NCBI RefSeq assembly: GCF_003289645.1
Contig: NZ_QLYX01000001.1
Location: forward strand, 682,001 to 746,000
Source of the DNA: Actinomadura craniellae
GTDB lineage: Bacteria > Actinomycetota > Actinomycetes > Streptosporangiales > Streptosporangiaceae
Direction: 5' to 3'
DNA length: 64,000 bases
Positions 43,309 to 51,396 of this stretch are shown here, piece by piece. Position numbers and translations under genes: made by a program. A model generated the notes under the pieces. The model did no database searches, was not told where the DNA came from, and saw only the letters and a list, made by a program, of their open reading frames with translations. The stretch's first letter is position 1. Each line of letters starts with the position of its first letter.

Positions 43309-43905
43309 CGGCACGAGGACGGTCAGCAGGCTCTCGACGAGCTGGGTCCAGCCGACCGCCACGATGATCGCCGCGACCTGGTTGCGGATCAGCGCGCCCA
43401 GCCCCAGCCCGACCAGCGCGTACAGCGCCATGGCGAGCACCGTGCCGCCGAGGATGATCGGCACGTCGTGGTCGAGCAGCGAGGTCGAGCCGCCCTTGAT
43501 CGCCAGCGCGGGCAGCGCGATCGCCACGGTGAACACCACGTTCGCCACGCCGAAGGCGGCGCCGAACAGGGAGTAGGAGATCAGCTTGGCGATCAGCACC
43601 CTGTTCCGGCCCGGGGTGGTCAGGAACGCCTGGGTGATGGTCTGGTGCCGGTACTCGCCGGTGATCCCGATGATTCCGAGGATCATCATGAAGAGCACGC
43701 CGCCGCTGGCGGAGGCGTAGAACCCGCGGACGGTCTCGGGGTCGGTGACCGGTGGGAGGCCCGGCTGCCCGTTCATCTCGACCCCGGCCAGGGCGATGAA
43801 GAAGCCCAGGCCGAGCAGGGTGAAGCCGAGGCTCAGCGCGAGCATGCCGAGCCACATCCGGGTGCTGCGGATCTTCAGCAGCTCCGCCTGGATCAGCCGG
43901 ATCAC
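43129..43905 (-). CDS. ABC-2-type transporter permease
   Basis: A 258-residue membrane protein starting at GTG inside the ATPase stop (GTGA). It begins VIRLIQAELLKIRSTRMWLG, the usual ABC-2 opening, and has six hydrophobic segments. FLTTPGRNRVLIAKLISYSL and GLGLGALIRNQVAAIIVAVG are typical. It works with the upstream ATPase to export an unknown compound or alter the membrane. Its end overlaps 180 bases of the convergent gene on the other strand. Confidence 0.9.
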   Translation of the reverse strand: MIRLIQAELLKIRSTRMWLGMLALSLGFTLLGLGFFIALAGVEMNGQPGLPPVTDPETVRGFYASASGGVLFMMILGIIGITGEYRHQTITQAFLTTPGRNRVLIAKLISYSLFGAAFGVANVVFTVAIALPALAIKGGSTSLLDHDVPIILGGTVLAMALYALVGLGLGALIRNQVAAIIVAVGWTQLVESLLTVLVPSVGQWLPVGAVRAITRVTGFGGGAELDTLPVWGGTLLLLGYGLAFAAIATVTTVRRDIT

Positions 43906-44822
43906 GAGCCCGCCACCGTCCCGGCGGGCTCGGCGCCCAGCATCTCGTCCCTGGTCAGTTGCAAGAAGATCTCCTCCAGTCCCGAGCGCTCCTCGGTGAG
44001 TTCGGTGAGCACCGCCCGGGCGTCGAGCGCGGCCTGGCCGATGCGCTCGGCGCTCACCCCGGTGACCAGCAGCCGCCCGTCGTCGGTCCGGACACTCGCC
44101 CCGGCCCGCTCCAGCTCGGCGGTCAGTTCGGCGGCCTGTGCGGTGCGCACCCGCAGCCCGCCGTGGTCGTGCATCAGCTCCGCCAGCGCCACGTCCCGGA
44201 CCAGCCGGCCGCGCGCGACGATCACCACGTGGTCGACGGTCTGCTCGACCTCGGAGAGCACGTGGCTGGACACCAGGACGGTGCACCCGCCGTCGGCGAG
44301 GTTGCGCAGCAGCGACCGCAGCCAGGCGATGCCGGCCGGATCCAGGCCGTTGGCGGGCTCGTCGAGGATGAGCACTTCGGGCTCGCCCAGGACGGCGGCG
44401 GCGAGGGCGAGCCGCTGCCGCATGCCCAGCGAGAAGCCGCCCACCCCGCGGTCGGCGGCCTCGGTCAGCCCGGTCAGCTCCAGGGCGGCGTCGACCCGCT
44501 GCACGGGGAGCCCGGCGGCCGCGCAGATGACGCGCAGGTGGTTGCGGGCGCTGCGGCCGGGGTGGAATCCGGTGGCTTCCAGGGCGGCGCCCACCAGTTC
44601 GGCGGGGCGCTCCAGTTCGGCGTAGGGGCGGCCGTCGATCAGCGCCCGGCCGGAGGTCGGGGTGACCAGGCCCAGGAGCATCCGCAGGGTGGTGGTCTTC
44701 CCGGCCCCGTTGGGCCCCAGGAACCCGGTGACCGTGCCGGGTTGGGCGCTGAACGTCAGCCCGTCCACCGCCCGGACGGAACCGAACGATTTGGACAGTC
44801 CATCAATCGTGATCACGGACAT
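43902..44822 (-). CDS. ABC transporter ATPase (ABC-2 export type)
   Basis: A 306-residue ATPase starting MSVITIDGLSKSFGSVRAVD. Walker A is GPNGAGKTTT, the signature is FSLGMRQRLALAAAVLGEPE and Walker B is VLILDEPANGLDPAGIAWLR. SSHVLSEVEQTVDHVVIVAR carries the switch His. The C-terminal 90 residues are the extra domain seen in drug or bacteriocin exporters (LVTGVSAERIGQAALDARAV). It pairs with the permease. The substrate is unknown. Confidence 0.93.
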   Translation of the reverse strand: MSVITIDGLSKSFGSVRAVDGLTFSAQPGTVTGFLGPNGAGKTTTLRMLLGLVTPTSGRALIDGRPYAELERPAELVGAALEATGFHPGRSARNHLRVICAAAGLPVQRVDAALELTGLTEAADRGVGGFSLGMRQRLALAAAVLGEPEVLILDEPANGLDPAGIAWLRSLLRNLADGGCTVLVSSHVLSEVEQTVDHVVIVARGRLVRDVALAELMHDHGGLRVRTAQAAELTAELERAGASVRTDDGRLLVTGVSAERIGQAALDARAVLTELTEERSGLEEIFLQLTRDEMLGAEPAGTVAGS

Positions 44823-44928
44823 ATGCTCCCATCGCGGCCCTCCTCCTCATGGAGGAACCGAACCGGCCGTTCCCGGGGGCTGATGCCAGAGTCGAGGCTA
44901 TATGTCCTGATATAGAGGGTTTGTAGTG

Positions 44929-45612
44929 ATGCTGTGGCGGTACTGGTGGGGGGTGTGGCTGCTGAGACCACCCGGGGTGTACCGCCCCCAAGGCGACACC
45001 TTCCTGCTGGCCGCGGCGTTCCGCGACGCGGCACCCCCCGCAGGGGCCAGGGTGCTGGACGTGTGCACGGGCACCGGCGCGCTGGCACTGGCCGCGGCCC
45101 GGCACACCGGCGCCCGGGTGACCGCGATCGACGTGTCGGCCCGGGCCGTGTACACCGCGCGGCTGAACGCCCGGCTGCGCGGGCTGCGCGTACGGGCGCT
45201 ACGGGGGGACCTGCTCGCCCCGGTCGCCGACGAGTCCTTCGACGTGATCCTGGCCAACCCGCCCTACGTGCCCGGCCCGGACGTTTCCCCGCCCCGGCAC
45301 GGCCGGAGCCGGGCCTGGGAGGCGGGGCCGCACGGGCGGTTGCTGCTCGACCGCATCTGCGCGGGCGCACCGCCGCTGCTGGCCCGCGGCGGAACGCTGC
45401 TGCTGGTGCATTCGGCGCTGTGCGGGATACGGACGACACTGGCCTCGCTACGCGCCGCGGGGTTGAAAGCAGCCGTGATCGCCCGGCGGCCGGAACCGTT
45501 CGGACCGGTGATGCGAACCCGGGCGGCCCGGCTGGAGGCGCACGGGCTGATCGCCCCGGGCCAGCGTCACGAGGAACTGGTGGTGATCCGTGCCGACCGG
45601 CCCCAGGCATGA
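44929..45612 (+). CDS. HemK2/MTQ2-type methyltransferase
   Basis: A 227-residue SAM-dependent methyltransferase. GTG at 44926 is an alternative start; GAGGG precedes both. It opens LLRPPGVYRPQGDTFLLAAA, the MTQ2/HemK2 opening. The SAM loop is VLDVCTGTGALALAAA, and the catalytic NPPY lies in VILANPPYVPGPD. NPPY enzymes of this group methylate Gln or other amides. The nearest partner is the CDGSH protein, which overlaps its end by 23 bases. The target here is unknown; release-factor methylation is less likely, because housekeeping HemK is normally elsewhere. Confidence 0.87.
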   Translation: MLWRYWWGVWLLRPPGVYRPQGDTFLLAAAFRDAAPPAGARVLDVCTGTGALALAAARHTGARVTAIDVSARAVYTARLNARLRGLRVRALRGDLLAPVADESFDVILANPPYVPGPDVSPPRHGRSRAWEAGPHGRLLLDRICAGAPPLLARGGTLLLVHSALCGIRTTLASLRAAGLKAAVIARRPEPFGPVMRTRAARLEAHGLIAPGQRHEELVVIRADRPQA

Positions 45613-45826
45613 GACGGACCCCGACCGGCGCCGGGTGACGGTGGTGCCCGACGGCCCGATCCTGGTGGAGGGCCCGGTGGAGATCGTCCTCGACGACGGC
45701 CGGAAGGTCGTCTCCGACCGGTTCGTGGTAGCGCTGTGCGCCTGCCGCCGCAGCCGCCGCTTCCCGCTCTGCGACACCAGCCACCGCCGCCGGACCCGCC
45801 CGGCGGACCCGCGGCCGGACGGCTGA
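45590..45826 (+). CDS. CDGSH-type iron-sulfur protein
   Basis: A 78-residue protein starting at GTG within the end of the methyltransferase gene. The motif CACRRSRRFPLCDTSH (C50, C52, C61, H65) fits the CDGSH pattern, with Gly replaced by Thr (CDTSH). It would bind a 2Fe-2S cluster through three Cys and one His. Its first 45 residues form the beta part (VTVVPDGPILVEGPVEIVLD). It is likely to work in redox or iron-sulfur handling with its neighbours. Confidence 0.92.
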   Translation: MPTGPRHETDPDRRRVTVVPDGPILVEGPVEIVLDDGRKVVSDRFVVALCACRRSRRFPLCDTSHRRRTRPADPRPDG

Positions 45827-45853
45827 CCGGGCCCGCGGACCTCAGGAGTCGCC

Positions 45854-46867
45854 TCAGGAGTCGGCGGTCAGCGGCTCGCGCAGGGAACTGCGGCCCGCCC
45901 GCCACCGTGCCAGCAGGTGCGCACCCAGCCGGTCCTCCAGGAAACCGGTGGCCTGGATCCCCAGGACCACGTCGGCGGCCAGACCGGGCTCCCGGTCGAG
46001 CAGGTCGCCGATCACCTCCCGGCGGATGATCTGCTCGTGCACGGCGTCCGCCTCGATGTGCTCGGTGTAGAACAGCGCGCACCCGGGGTCGGCGCCCAGC
46101 CGTTCCAGCGCCTGGGCCATCCGCCGGGCCGCCGGGGCGGTGGTGATCTCAGCCGCGGCGAAGTGACCCACCAGGGCTCCGCGCAGCGCCCGGTGCAGCC
46201 CGAACAGCGACATCATGTTCACGGTCGCCAGCATCTCGGCCGGTACCGCCTCCAGGTAGCGGCCGTAGCCCGGATCGAGGCCGATCCCCGCCATCAGGTC
46301 GGCGAACAGCCGGGAGTGCATCCGCTCGGCCCGCCCGCCGCCGTACTCGTCGAACTCCACCGCCACCAGGGCCGCCTTCGCCCGGCCCTGGAGCCGGGGG
46401 ATCACCCAGGCGTGCGGGTCGGCCTCCTTCAGGTGGTAGATCGAGCGGTGCGCCGTGTGCTCGCGGAACTGCCACCATTCGCCCTCGTCCCGCAGATGGT
46501 GCGAGACACCCGCGCCGTCCGCCGGCTCCACCAGCAGCTCCGCCAGCGCGCCGGTCACGTCCGAGCCGCCGGGCAGCGCGGCGCGCAGCGCCGTCAGGAA
46601 GGCGTTCTCCAGCGCGGCGCGCAACCGCAACAACTCCGGCTCCCACTCCCAGCCGGGATCCACCCCCGCGAAACCCTGGTAGTGCAGTTCGTAGCAGACG
46701 TACAGGGCCAGTTGCAGGTCCTCGCCGAAGGGCTCGGCGGGAACGGCCCGTAGCGGCGCGGCCGGCCGGCGCCGGGTCAAGACGTGCAGCACGGCCTCCG
46801 ACAGCGGGCCGCGCGGCCCGGGCAGCGGCGGCGCGGACGTGCCGGCACCCGTCTCGGTGACGGTCAT
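45854..46867 (-). CDS. Iron-containing redox enzyme family protein (heme-oxygenase-like fold)
   Basis: A 337-residue protein with the helical heme-oxygenase-like diiron fold. LYVCYELHYQGFAGVDPGWE contains an early Glu/His pair. FREHTAHRSIYHLKEADPHA and VAVEFDEYGGGRAERMHSRL carry further Glu/His residues of the expected iron site. FYTEHIEADAVHEQIIRREV supplies late ligands. The family is annotated as iron-containing redox enzymes; the actual reaction is not known here. Its ATG overlaps the GCS2 gene stop (ATGA), so the two are made together. Confidence 0.88.
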   Translation of the reverse strand: MTVTETGAGTSAPPLPGPRGPLSEAVLHVLTRRRPAAPLRAVPAEPFGEDLQLALYVCYELHYQGFAGVDPGWEWEPELLRLRAALENAFLTALRAALPGGSDVTGALAELLVEPADGAGVSHHLRDEGEWWQFREHTAHRSIYHLKEADPHAWVIPRLQGRAKAALVAVEFDEYGGGRAERMHSRLFADLMAGIGLDPGYGRYLEAVPAEMLATVNMMSLFGLHRALRGALVGHFAAAEITTAPAARRMAQALERLGADPGCALFYTEHIEADAVHEQIIRREVIGDLLDREPGLAADVVLGIQATGFLEDRLGAHLLARWRAGRSSLREPLTADS

Positions 46868-48048
46868 CTCTCCTCCCCGGTGCCGCCGGGCCGGTTCGCG
46901 GCGGCGCCGATGCGGTACCCCGCGAGGGCGGGCCCATGCCCGCCCGTCCCCTCCAGGGTCTGCGCGGCGAGCATGCCGAGCACCGCCCGGGACCCGCCGG
47001 CGCCGGCCGCAGCCCGGCGCTGCCGGTCCGCGCCCGTGCCCCGCCGCAACGCCCCGGCCAGCAGGGTGCTCGCCGGGGCGAGGTCACCCGCTTCCTCCAG
47101 CGCGGGACGTACCCGGTCCACCAGCTCGGCGACCAGCCGCACCGCGGGGACCCGGTGCTCCTCCAGCGGGTGCACCCCAGGCCCGCCCAGCCCGTACCGG
47201 GCCGCCGACCACACGGCTGCGGCGCACACCGGGTCACCCACCCGCGGCGCCTCCCGGCCCGCCGCCAGGTCGTCCAGCGCGGTGCGGACCAGCCCCCGGA
47301 CCAGCGCCGCCTGCAGGAGAGCCTCGTCCGCGGTGGCGGCGGCGTCCGCGGCCCGGACCTCCACGGTCGGCAGGTGGGGGGACGGCCGGGCCAGCCAGAA
47401 CGTCATGGCGGAGTCGACCAGCGTCCCGCACTCGACGAGCCGGTCGACCTCCCGCCGGTAGGCCGCGGCGGAGGGGAACCACGGCGGTGTCCCGGCGCCC
47501 GGGAAGCTCGACTGCTCCAGTATTCGCCAGCTCGCATACCCGGTGTCACGACCCCCGCCGAACGGCGAGTTGGCCGACAGGGCGAGCAGGGTCGGCAGCC
47601 AGGGCCGCAGGTGGTTGACCACGGCCACGCCCGTCCCGGCGTCGGGAACCCCGACATGGACGTGGCAGCCGCAGGTCTGGTAGCCGTCCACCACTCCTGC
47701 GTACCGCCGGACGATCTCCGCGAACCGCTCACCGGACGAGTGCGGCGGCGGGGGAGCGGCCACCACCGGGGTGCCGGAGGAGATCAGCAGGACGCCCTCG
47801 GCCCGGGCCGCGGCGGCCAGCCGGTGCCGCCCCGCGCGGAGGTGGTCGCGCAGCCCGGCGAGGTCGGTGCACACCCCGGTCGTGGCCTCCACCTGGGTGG
47901 CGGACAGCTCGGGGTGGAGTTCCGCCCCCGGCGGGCACGGTTCCCGGCCAGCCCGGGCGAGCACCGCGGCGGCGCACGGCACCGCCCGTCCCGAGCCCGG
48001 GTCGACCAGCAGGAACTCCTCTTCGACCCCCATCGTGAGCCCGCTCAT
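46864..48048 (-). CDS. Glutamate-cysteine ligase family 2 (YbdK-like) protein
   Basis: A 394-residue protein. The ATG (MSGLTMGVEEEFLLVDPGSG) follows GGGAGGAGG and matches the family start. The ATP-grasp-like GCS2 motif VEEEF, then HPELSATQVEATTGVCTDLA, TCGCHVHVGVPDAGTGVAVV and LPTVEVRAADAAATADEALL are present. YbdK-like enzymes ligate Glu to Cys weakly, and their natural substrate is often different; in actinomycetes, which use mycothiol, an amide-forming role in some other pathway is possible. It heads a two-gene leftward operon with the diiron-like protein. Confidence 0.9.
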   Translation of the reverse strand: MSGLTMGVEEEFLLVDPGSGRAVPCAAAVLARAGREPCPPGAELHPELSATQVEATTGVCTDLAGLRDHLRAGRHRLAAAARAEGVLLISSGTPVVAAPPPPHSSGERFAEIVRRYAGVVDGYQTCGCHVHVGVPDAGTGVAVVNHLRPWLPTLLALSANSPFGGGRDTGYASWRILEQSSFPGAGTPPWFPSAAAYRREVDRLVECGTLVDSAMTFWLARPSPHLPTVEVRAADAAATADEALLQAALVRGLVRTALDDLAAGREAPRVGDPVCAAAVWSAARYGLGGPGVHPLEEHRVPAVRLVAELVDRVRPALEEAGDLAPASTLLAGALRRGTGADRQRRAAAGAGGSRAVLGMLAAQTLEGTGGHGPALAGYRIGAAANRPGGTGEER

Positions 48049-48120
48049 CCGGCCGCGCCTCCTCCCGGGACCGGGCGGCCCCGTACCGCCACTCCCCGTG
48101 CCCCGGTGCGGACCGCTCAT

Positions 48121-48147
48121 CCCGGCGGGCCGCACCGGACCGCCGGG
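48121..48147 (-). terminator. 8-bp hairpin directly after the LuxR gene
   Basis: CCCGGCGG (48121-48128) and CCGCCGGG (48140-48147) pair around an 11-base loop. The stem ends at the stop codon of the leftward LuxR gene 48148-50958. Confidence 0.6.
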
Positions 48148-50958
48148 CTAGTGGAAGAGCCGGGCGAGCTCGATCCGGGAGCGGATCTGCAACCGGGCGA
48201 AGATGTTGCGCAGATGGTGGTCGATGGTGCGGGGGCTGAGCGCCAGCTGGGCGGCGATCTCCCGGTTGGTGGCGCCCTCGGCGACCAGCCGGGCGATCTG
48301 CAACTGGTGCGGGGTCAGCTCGTCGACCGTCCGGGAACCGGCCGGCTCGACGGTCTCCCCGGTGGCGCGCAACTCCGTCCGCGCCCGCTCGGACCACTTC
48401 TCCGCGCCGTAGTGCTGGAAGATCTGCAGGGCGTTCCGCAGGTGCTCCCGGGCGGTCCGGGGCTTGCGGCCGCGGCGCAGCCAGCAGCCGTACAGCAGCT
48501 CGGTGCGGGCGAGCTCGAACGCCGAGTACCCGCTGTGGTGCAGCCGCAGCGCCTTGGCGAAGTGCTCGCCGGCGGAGTCGTCGGTGTCGGCGAGCAGGGC
48601 GCGGCAGCGCTCCACCAGGGCCAGCCAGCCGGGGCTGCCGGTGCCCTCCGCCCAGAGGGCGAAGATCTGCAGCGCCCGGACCGCCCGCTCGTGCTGGTCG
48701 CAGCGGACGGCGGACTCCACGAAGCTCGGGGTGGCCAGCACCCGGACGGTGGTGTGCGCCGGCCCGGTGAAGGCCATCAACCGCAGCCGGGCGGCGGCCT
48801 CGGCGGGCCGGTCGTCCGCCAGGTCCAGGCAGGCCAGCGCCCAGGAGACGGTGGCGCCCGCCTTGGCCATGCCCCGGGTCCGCAGCGGTTCGGCCAGATC
48901 CTCCAGGTGTGACATGGCGGTCTCCCGGTCGCCCTGGGTGGCGGCCAGCAGGCCCAGCAGCGCGAGGTGTTCCAGCGCCACGTTCTCCTGGCCCGTCGCC
49001 CGGGCCAGCCGCAGGCCCTCGGTGGAGTTGGCGGTGGCGGAGGAGAACCGGCCCAGGCACATCTCGGCGCGGGCGAGGGACTCCAGCGCCCACGGCACAA
49101 GGGACTTCGCCCCCTGGGCCCGCGCCTCCGTGACGCCCTTGACGGCCAGGTCGTGGGAGCTCTGCACATCGCCCAGGGCCAGCGCCGCAACGCTTCCCCA
49201 CACCCGGATCGCGCAGCCGTCGATCGAGTCGGCGAGCTTCACCACACGGTGGAGGTTCTCCTTCGCCTCGACGTGCCGGCCCCGGTAGGTGTCGGCCATC
49301 CCGCCGAGCATGTCGATCAGCAGTTCGTCGGCCGGGGTACGCACCGCGTCGCGCAGCGTCTCGGCGCGGTCCGCGAGGCCCACCCGGCTCTGGTTGTCGC
49401 CGGTGAGATAGGCGGCCTCCGCCGCGAGCTTCAGCGCCCGGACGGCCTTGGCAGGGTGGGAACCGGCCAGCCGCTCCGCCGTGTCGGTCAGGATCTGGGC
49501 CGCCGTGGCCGGAACGCCGTCGCGCAGCTCGATCTCGCCCTGGAGCAGGTCGGCGTGGCCGCGCAGCTCGCCGGTGCCGGTGAACGGCCGGACCTGCCGG
49601 AGCAGCGCGGCGGCGCGGCGGGTCCGCCCGGACATCCAGTGGTCGGTGGCCGCCTCGATGAAGCGGCTGGCCTTGAGTTCGAGATCCGGGGTGAGCACGG
49701 CGGCCCGCTGCCACGCGCGGGCGGCGGCGACATGGTCGCCGCCGGCCCGGGCCTCGGCGGCCGCCTCGCCGAGCTCGTCGGCGAGTTCGGTGTCGGGCTC
49801 CTCGGCGCCGGCGGCCCGGTGCCAGGTCCGGCGCAGCCGGTGCCACTGCCGGTCGAGCGAGTCCGCCAGCAACCGGTGCACGGTGCGGCGTTCGGCCGGT
49901 GGCGCGTCGGCGTACAGGCAGGAGCGGATCAGCGGGTCCGGTACGCCGACGGCCTCGCCGTCGACGTGCATCAGGCCGGCGGCCCGGGCGGCGTCCAGCT
50001 CCGCCAGGTCGATGCCGGCCAGCGCCGCGGCCCGGGCCAGCGTGTCCATGTCCAGCCGTTCGTCGGCCACGGCCATCATGACCAGCCGCCGGGCTCCGGT
50101 CGGCAGCCGCAGGTAGCGCCGACGGTACAGGGCGCGCAGGGAGCTGTGCGCGGGCAGCGCCCGCGGCGCGGGGGCCTCGCCGCCGCGCTGGGCGGGGGTC
50201 AGCGCGGCGGCCAGCTCGACCAGGGCCAGCGGGTTGCCCGCGGCGAGCTCGACCAGCTCCCCGGCCAGCTCGCCGGGGACCGGGCCGTCGAGCAGCCGGT
50301 GCGCGGCGTCCTCGCCGAGGGCGGCGAGGGAGAGGGCCGGGATGTCGGCCAGGCAGCGCTCCCGGAGCGTGCCCTCGCGGTCGTCGCGGGCGGCGAACAG
50401 CATGACGACCGGCTCGGTGGTGAGCCGCCGGGCCGTGAAGGTCAGTGCCTCCAGCGAGACCCGGTTCAGCCACTGGGCGTCGTCGATCCAGCACAGCACC
50501 GGGCCGCCGCGCGCGGCGTCGGCCAGCAGGCCGAACACCGCGGCGCACAGGGTGAAGGAGTCGCCGGCCGGGCTCTCGCCGTCGCCGGTGACGGGGGCGA
50601 GCGCGGCGGCCTGGGGGCCGGGGAGCTGCCGGGTCCGCGCCGCCATCGGGCGCAGCAGCCGGTGCAGCCCTGCGTAGGGAAGCGCGGTCTCCTGCCGGAT
50701 GCCCCGGGTGCCGAGCGTCCGGAAGTCCGCCGCCTGCCGGACCGCGGCCTCCAGCAGTGCCGTCTTACCCATGCCCGGGCCGCCGAGGATCGCCAGTGCG
50801 CCGCCCTGTCCGGCGCGGGCACGGGTGAGGAGTTCTGTCAGGGCGGCGAGCTCGCGGTCACGTCCGTACAGCGGCGAAGGGGTGCCGCCGCCGGCGGCCG
50901 GCTCGGCCTCGTGGCCAGGGGTGTCGGCCGGGATTACGCAGAGCGGATCGAGTCGCAT
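48148..50958 (-). CDS. Large LuxR-family regulator with AAA ATPase (LAL type)
   Basis: A 936-residue regulator; the ATG follows AAGGAG. Walker A is GGPGMGKTALLEAAV near residue 65, and Walker B is VLCWIDDAQWL. RHQRL-type and TPR-like helical repeats occupy about residues 350-850 (LRLARATGQENVALEHLALL). The C-terminal LuxR helix-turn-helix is LTPHQLQIARLVAEGATNRE followed by IAAQLALSPRTIDHHLRNIF. LAL regulators often activate secondary-metabolite or catabolic genes. The target here is not indicated; no biosynthetic cluster adjoins it. Confidence 0.92.
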   Translation of the reverse strand: MRLDPLCVIPADTPGHEAEPAAGGGTPSPLYGRDRELAALTELLTRARAGQGGALAILGGPGMGKTALLEAAVRQAADFRTLGTRGIRQETALPYAGLHRLLRPMAARTRQLPGPQAAALAPVTGDGESPAGDSFTLCAAVFGLLADAARGGPVLCWIDDAQWLNRVSLEALTFTARRLTTEPVVMLFAARDDREGTLRERCLADIPALSLAALGEDAAHRLLDGPVPGELAGELVELAAGNPLALVELAAALTPAQRGGEAPAPRALPAHSSLRALYRRRYLRLPTGARRLVMMAVADERLDMDTLARAAALAGIDLAELDAARAAGLMHVDGEAVGVPDPLIRSCLYADAPPAERRTVHRLLADSLDRQWHRLRRTWHRAAGAEEPDTELADELGEAAAEARAGGDHVAAARAWQRAAVLTPDLELKASRFIEAATDHWMSGRTRRAAALLRQVRPFTGTGELRGHADLLQGEIELRDGVPATAAQILTDTAERLAGSHPAKAVRALKLAAEAAYLTGDNQSRVGLADRAETLRDAVRTPADELLIDMLGGMADTYRGRHVEAKENLHRVVKLADSIDGCAIRVWGSVAALALGDVQSSHDLAVKGVTEARAQGAKSLVPWALESLARAEMCLGRFSSATANSTEGLRLARATGQENVALEHLALLGLLAATQGDRETAMSHLEDLAEPLRTRGMAKAGATVSWALACLDLADDRPAEAAARLRLMAFTGPAHTTVRVLATPSFVESAVRCDQHERAVRALQIFALWAEGTGSPGWLALVERCRALLADTDDSAGEHFAKALRLHHSGYSAFELARTELLYGCWLRRGRKPRTAREHLRNALQIFQHYGAEKWSERARTELRATGETVEPAGSRTVDELTPHQLQIARLVAEGATNREIAAQLALSPRTIDHHLRNIFARLQIRSRIELARLFH

Positions 50959-51396
50959 GTCGCTCCTTCCCGCCCGGGGCGGTTTCGGCCCTGGGCGACC
51001 GTCCACGCGCCGTTACAGGCGAAGGCTCCCGTCCGCCCGGGGTGGTCCCGGCCTGCCGGCGCCGGTGGCGCCGGGACCGGAATGTGTGCCGGAGCGGTCT
51101 GCCGGGTCGAGCGCGGGGGCACCCGGAAACCGCGTGATCGGCATGGCGGGCAGGGCCGCAACCCCTGATTTCGTCGGTGTTGCATTCATCCTGCCTCCCT
51201 CAGGGGTCAAGGCCCAGACCAACATGGGCGCCCGACCCAGGTCCAGTGCCCGGGGCGGAAATTGGGCGCCGGGGCAACCGCTCACCGGCGCTGTTGTGAA
51301 CCACCACAGCCGTGGGCAGGCGTTGCTGACCGGATGGTCATATCGCCGTCCCGGACGGTCCATGACCACTCGGCGGAGGTGGCCGAAAACGGTGTT
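50959..51396 (-). promoter_or_regulatory. 438-base gap upstream of the LuxR gene
   Basis: This stretch must hold the LuxR promoter; ppk1 ends at its right edge. It contains one small possible gene (51013-51189) and no hairpin or operator that I can support. Confidence 0.4.
51013..51189 (-). CDS. Possible 58-residue small protein upstream of the LuxR gene
   Basis: The frame starts MNATPTKSGVAALPAMPITR after GGGAGG and ends GPPRADGSLRL. It is Pro- and Gly-rich and has no membrane segment. The ribosome-binding site is good but the composition is only weakly coding-like. It could be a peptide controlled with the LuxR gene or a chance frame. Confidence 0.3.
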   Translation of the reverse strand: MNATPTKSGVAALPAMPITRFPGAPALDPADRSGTHSGPGATGAGRPGPPRADGSLRL

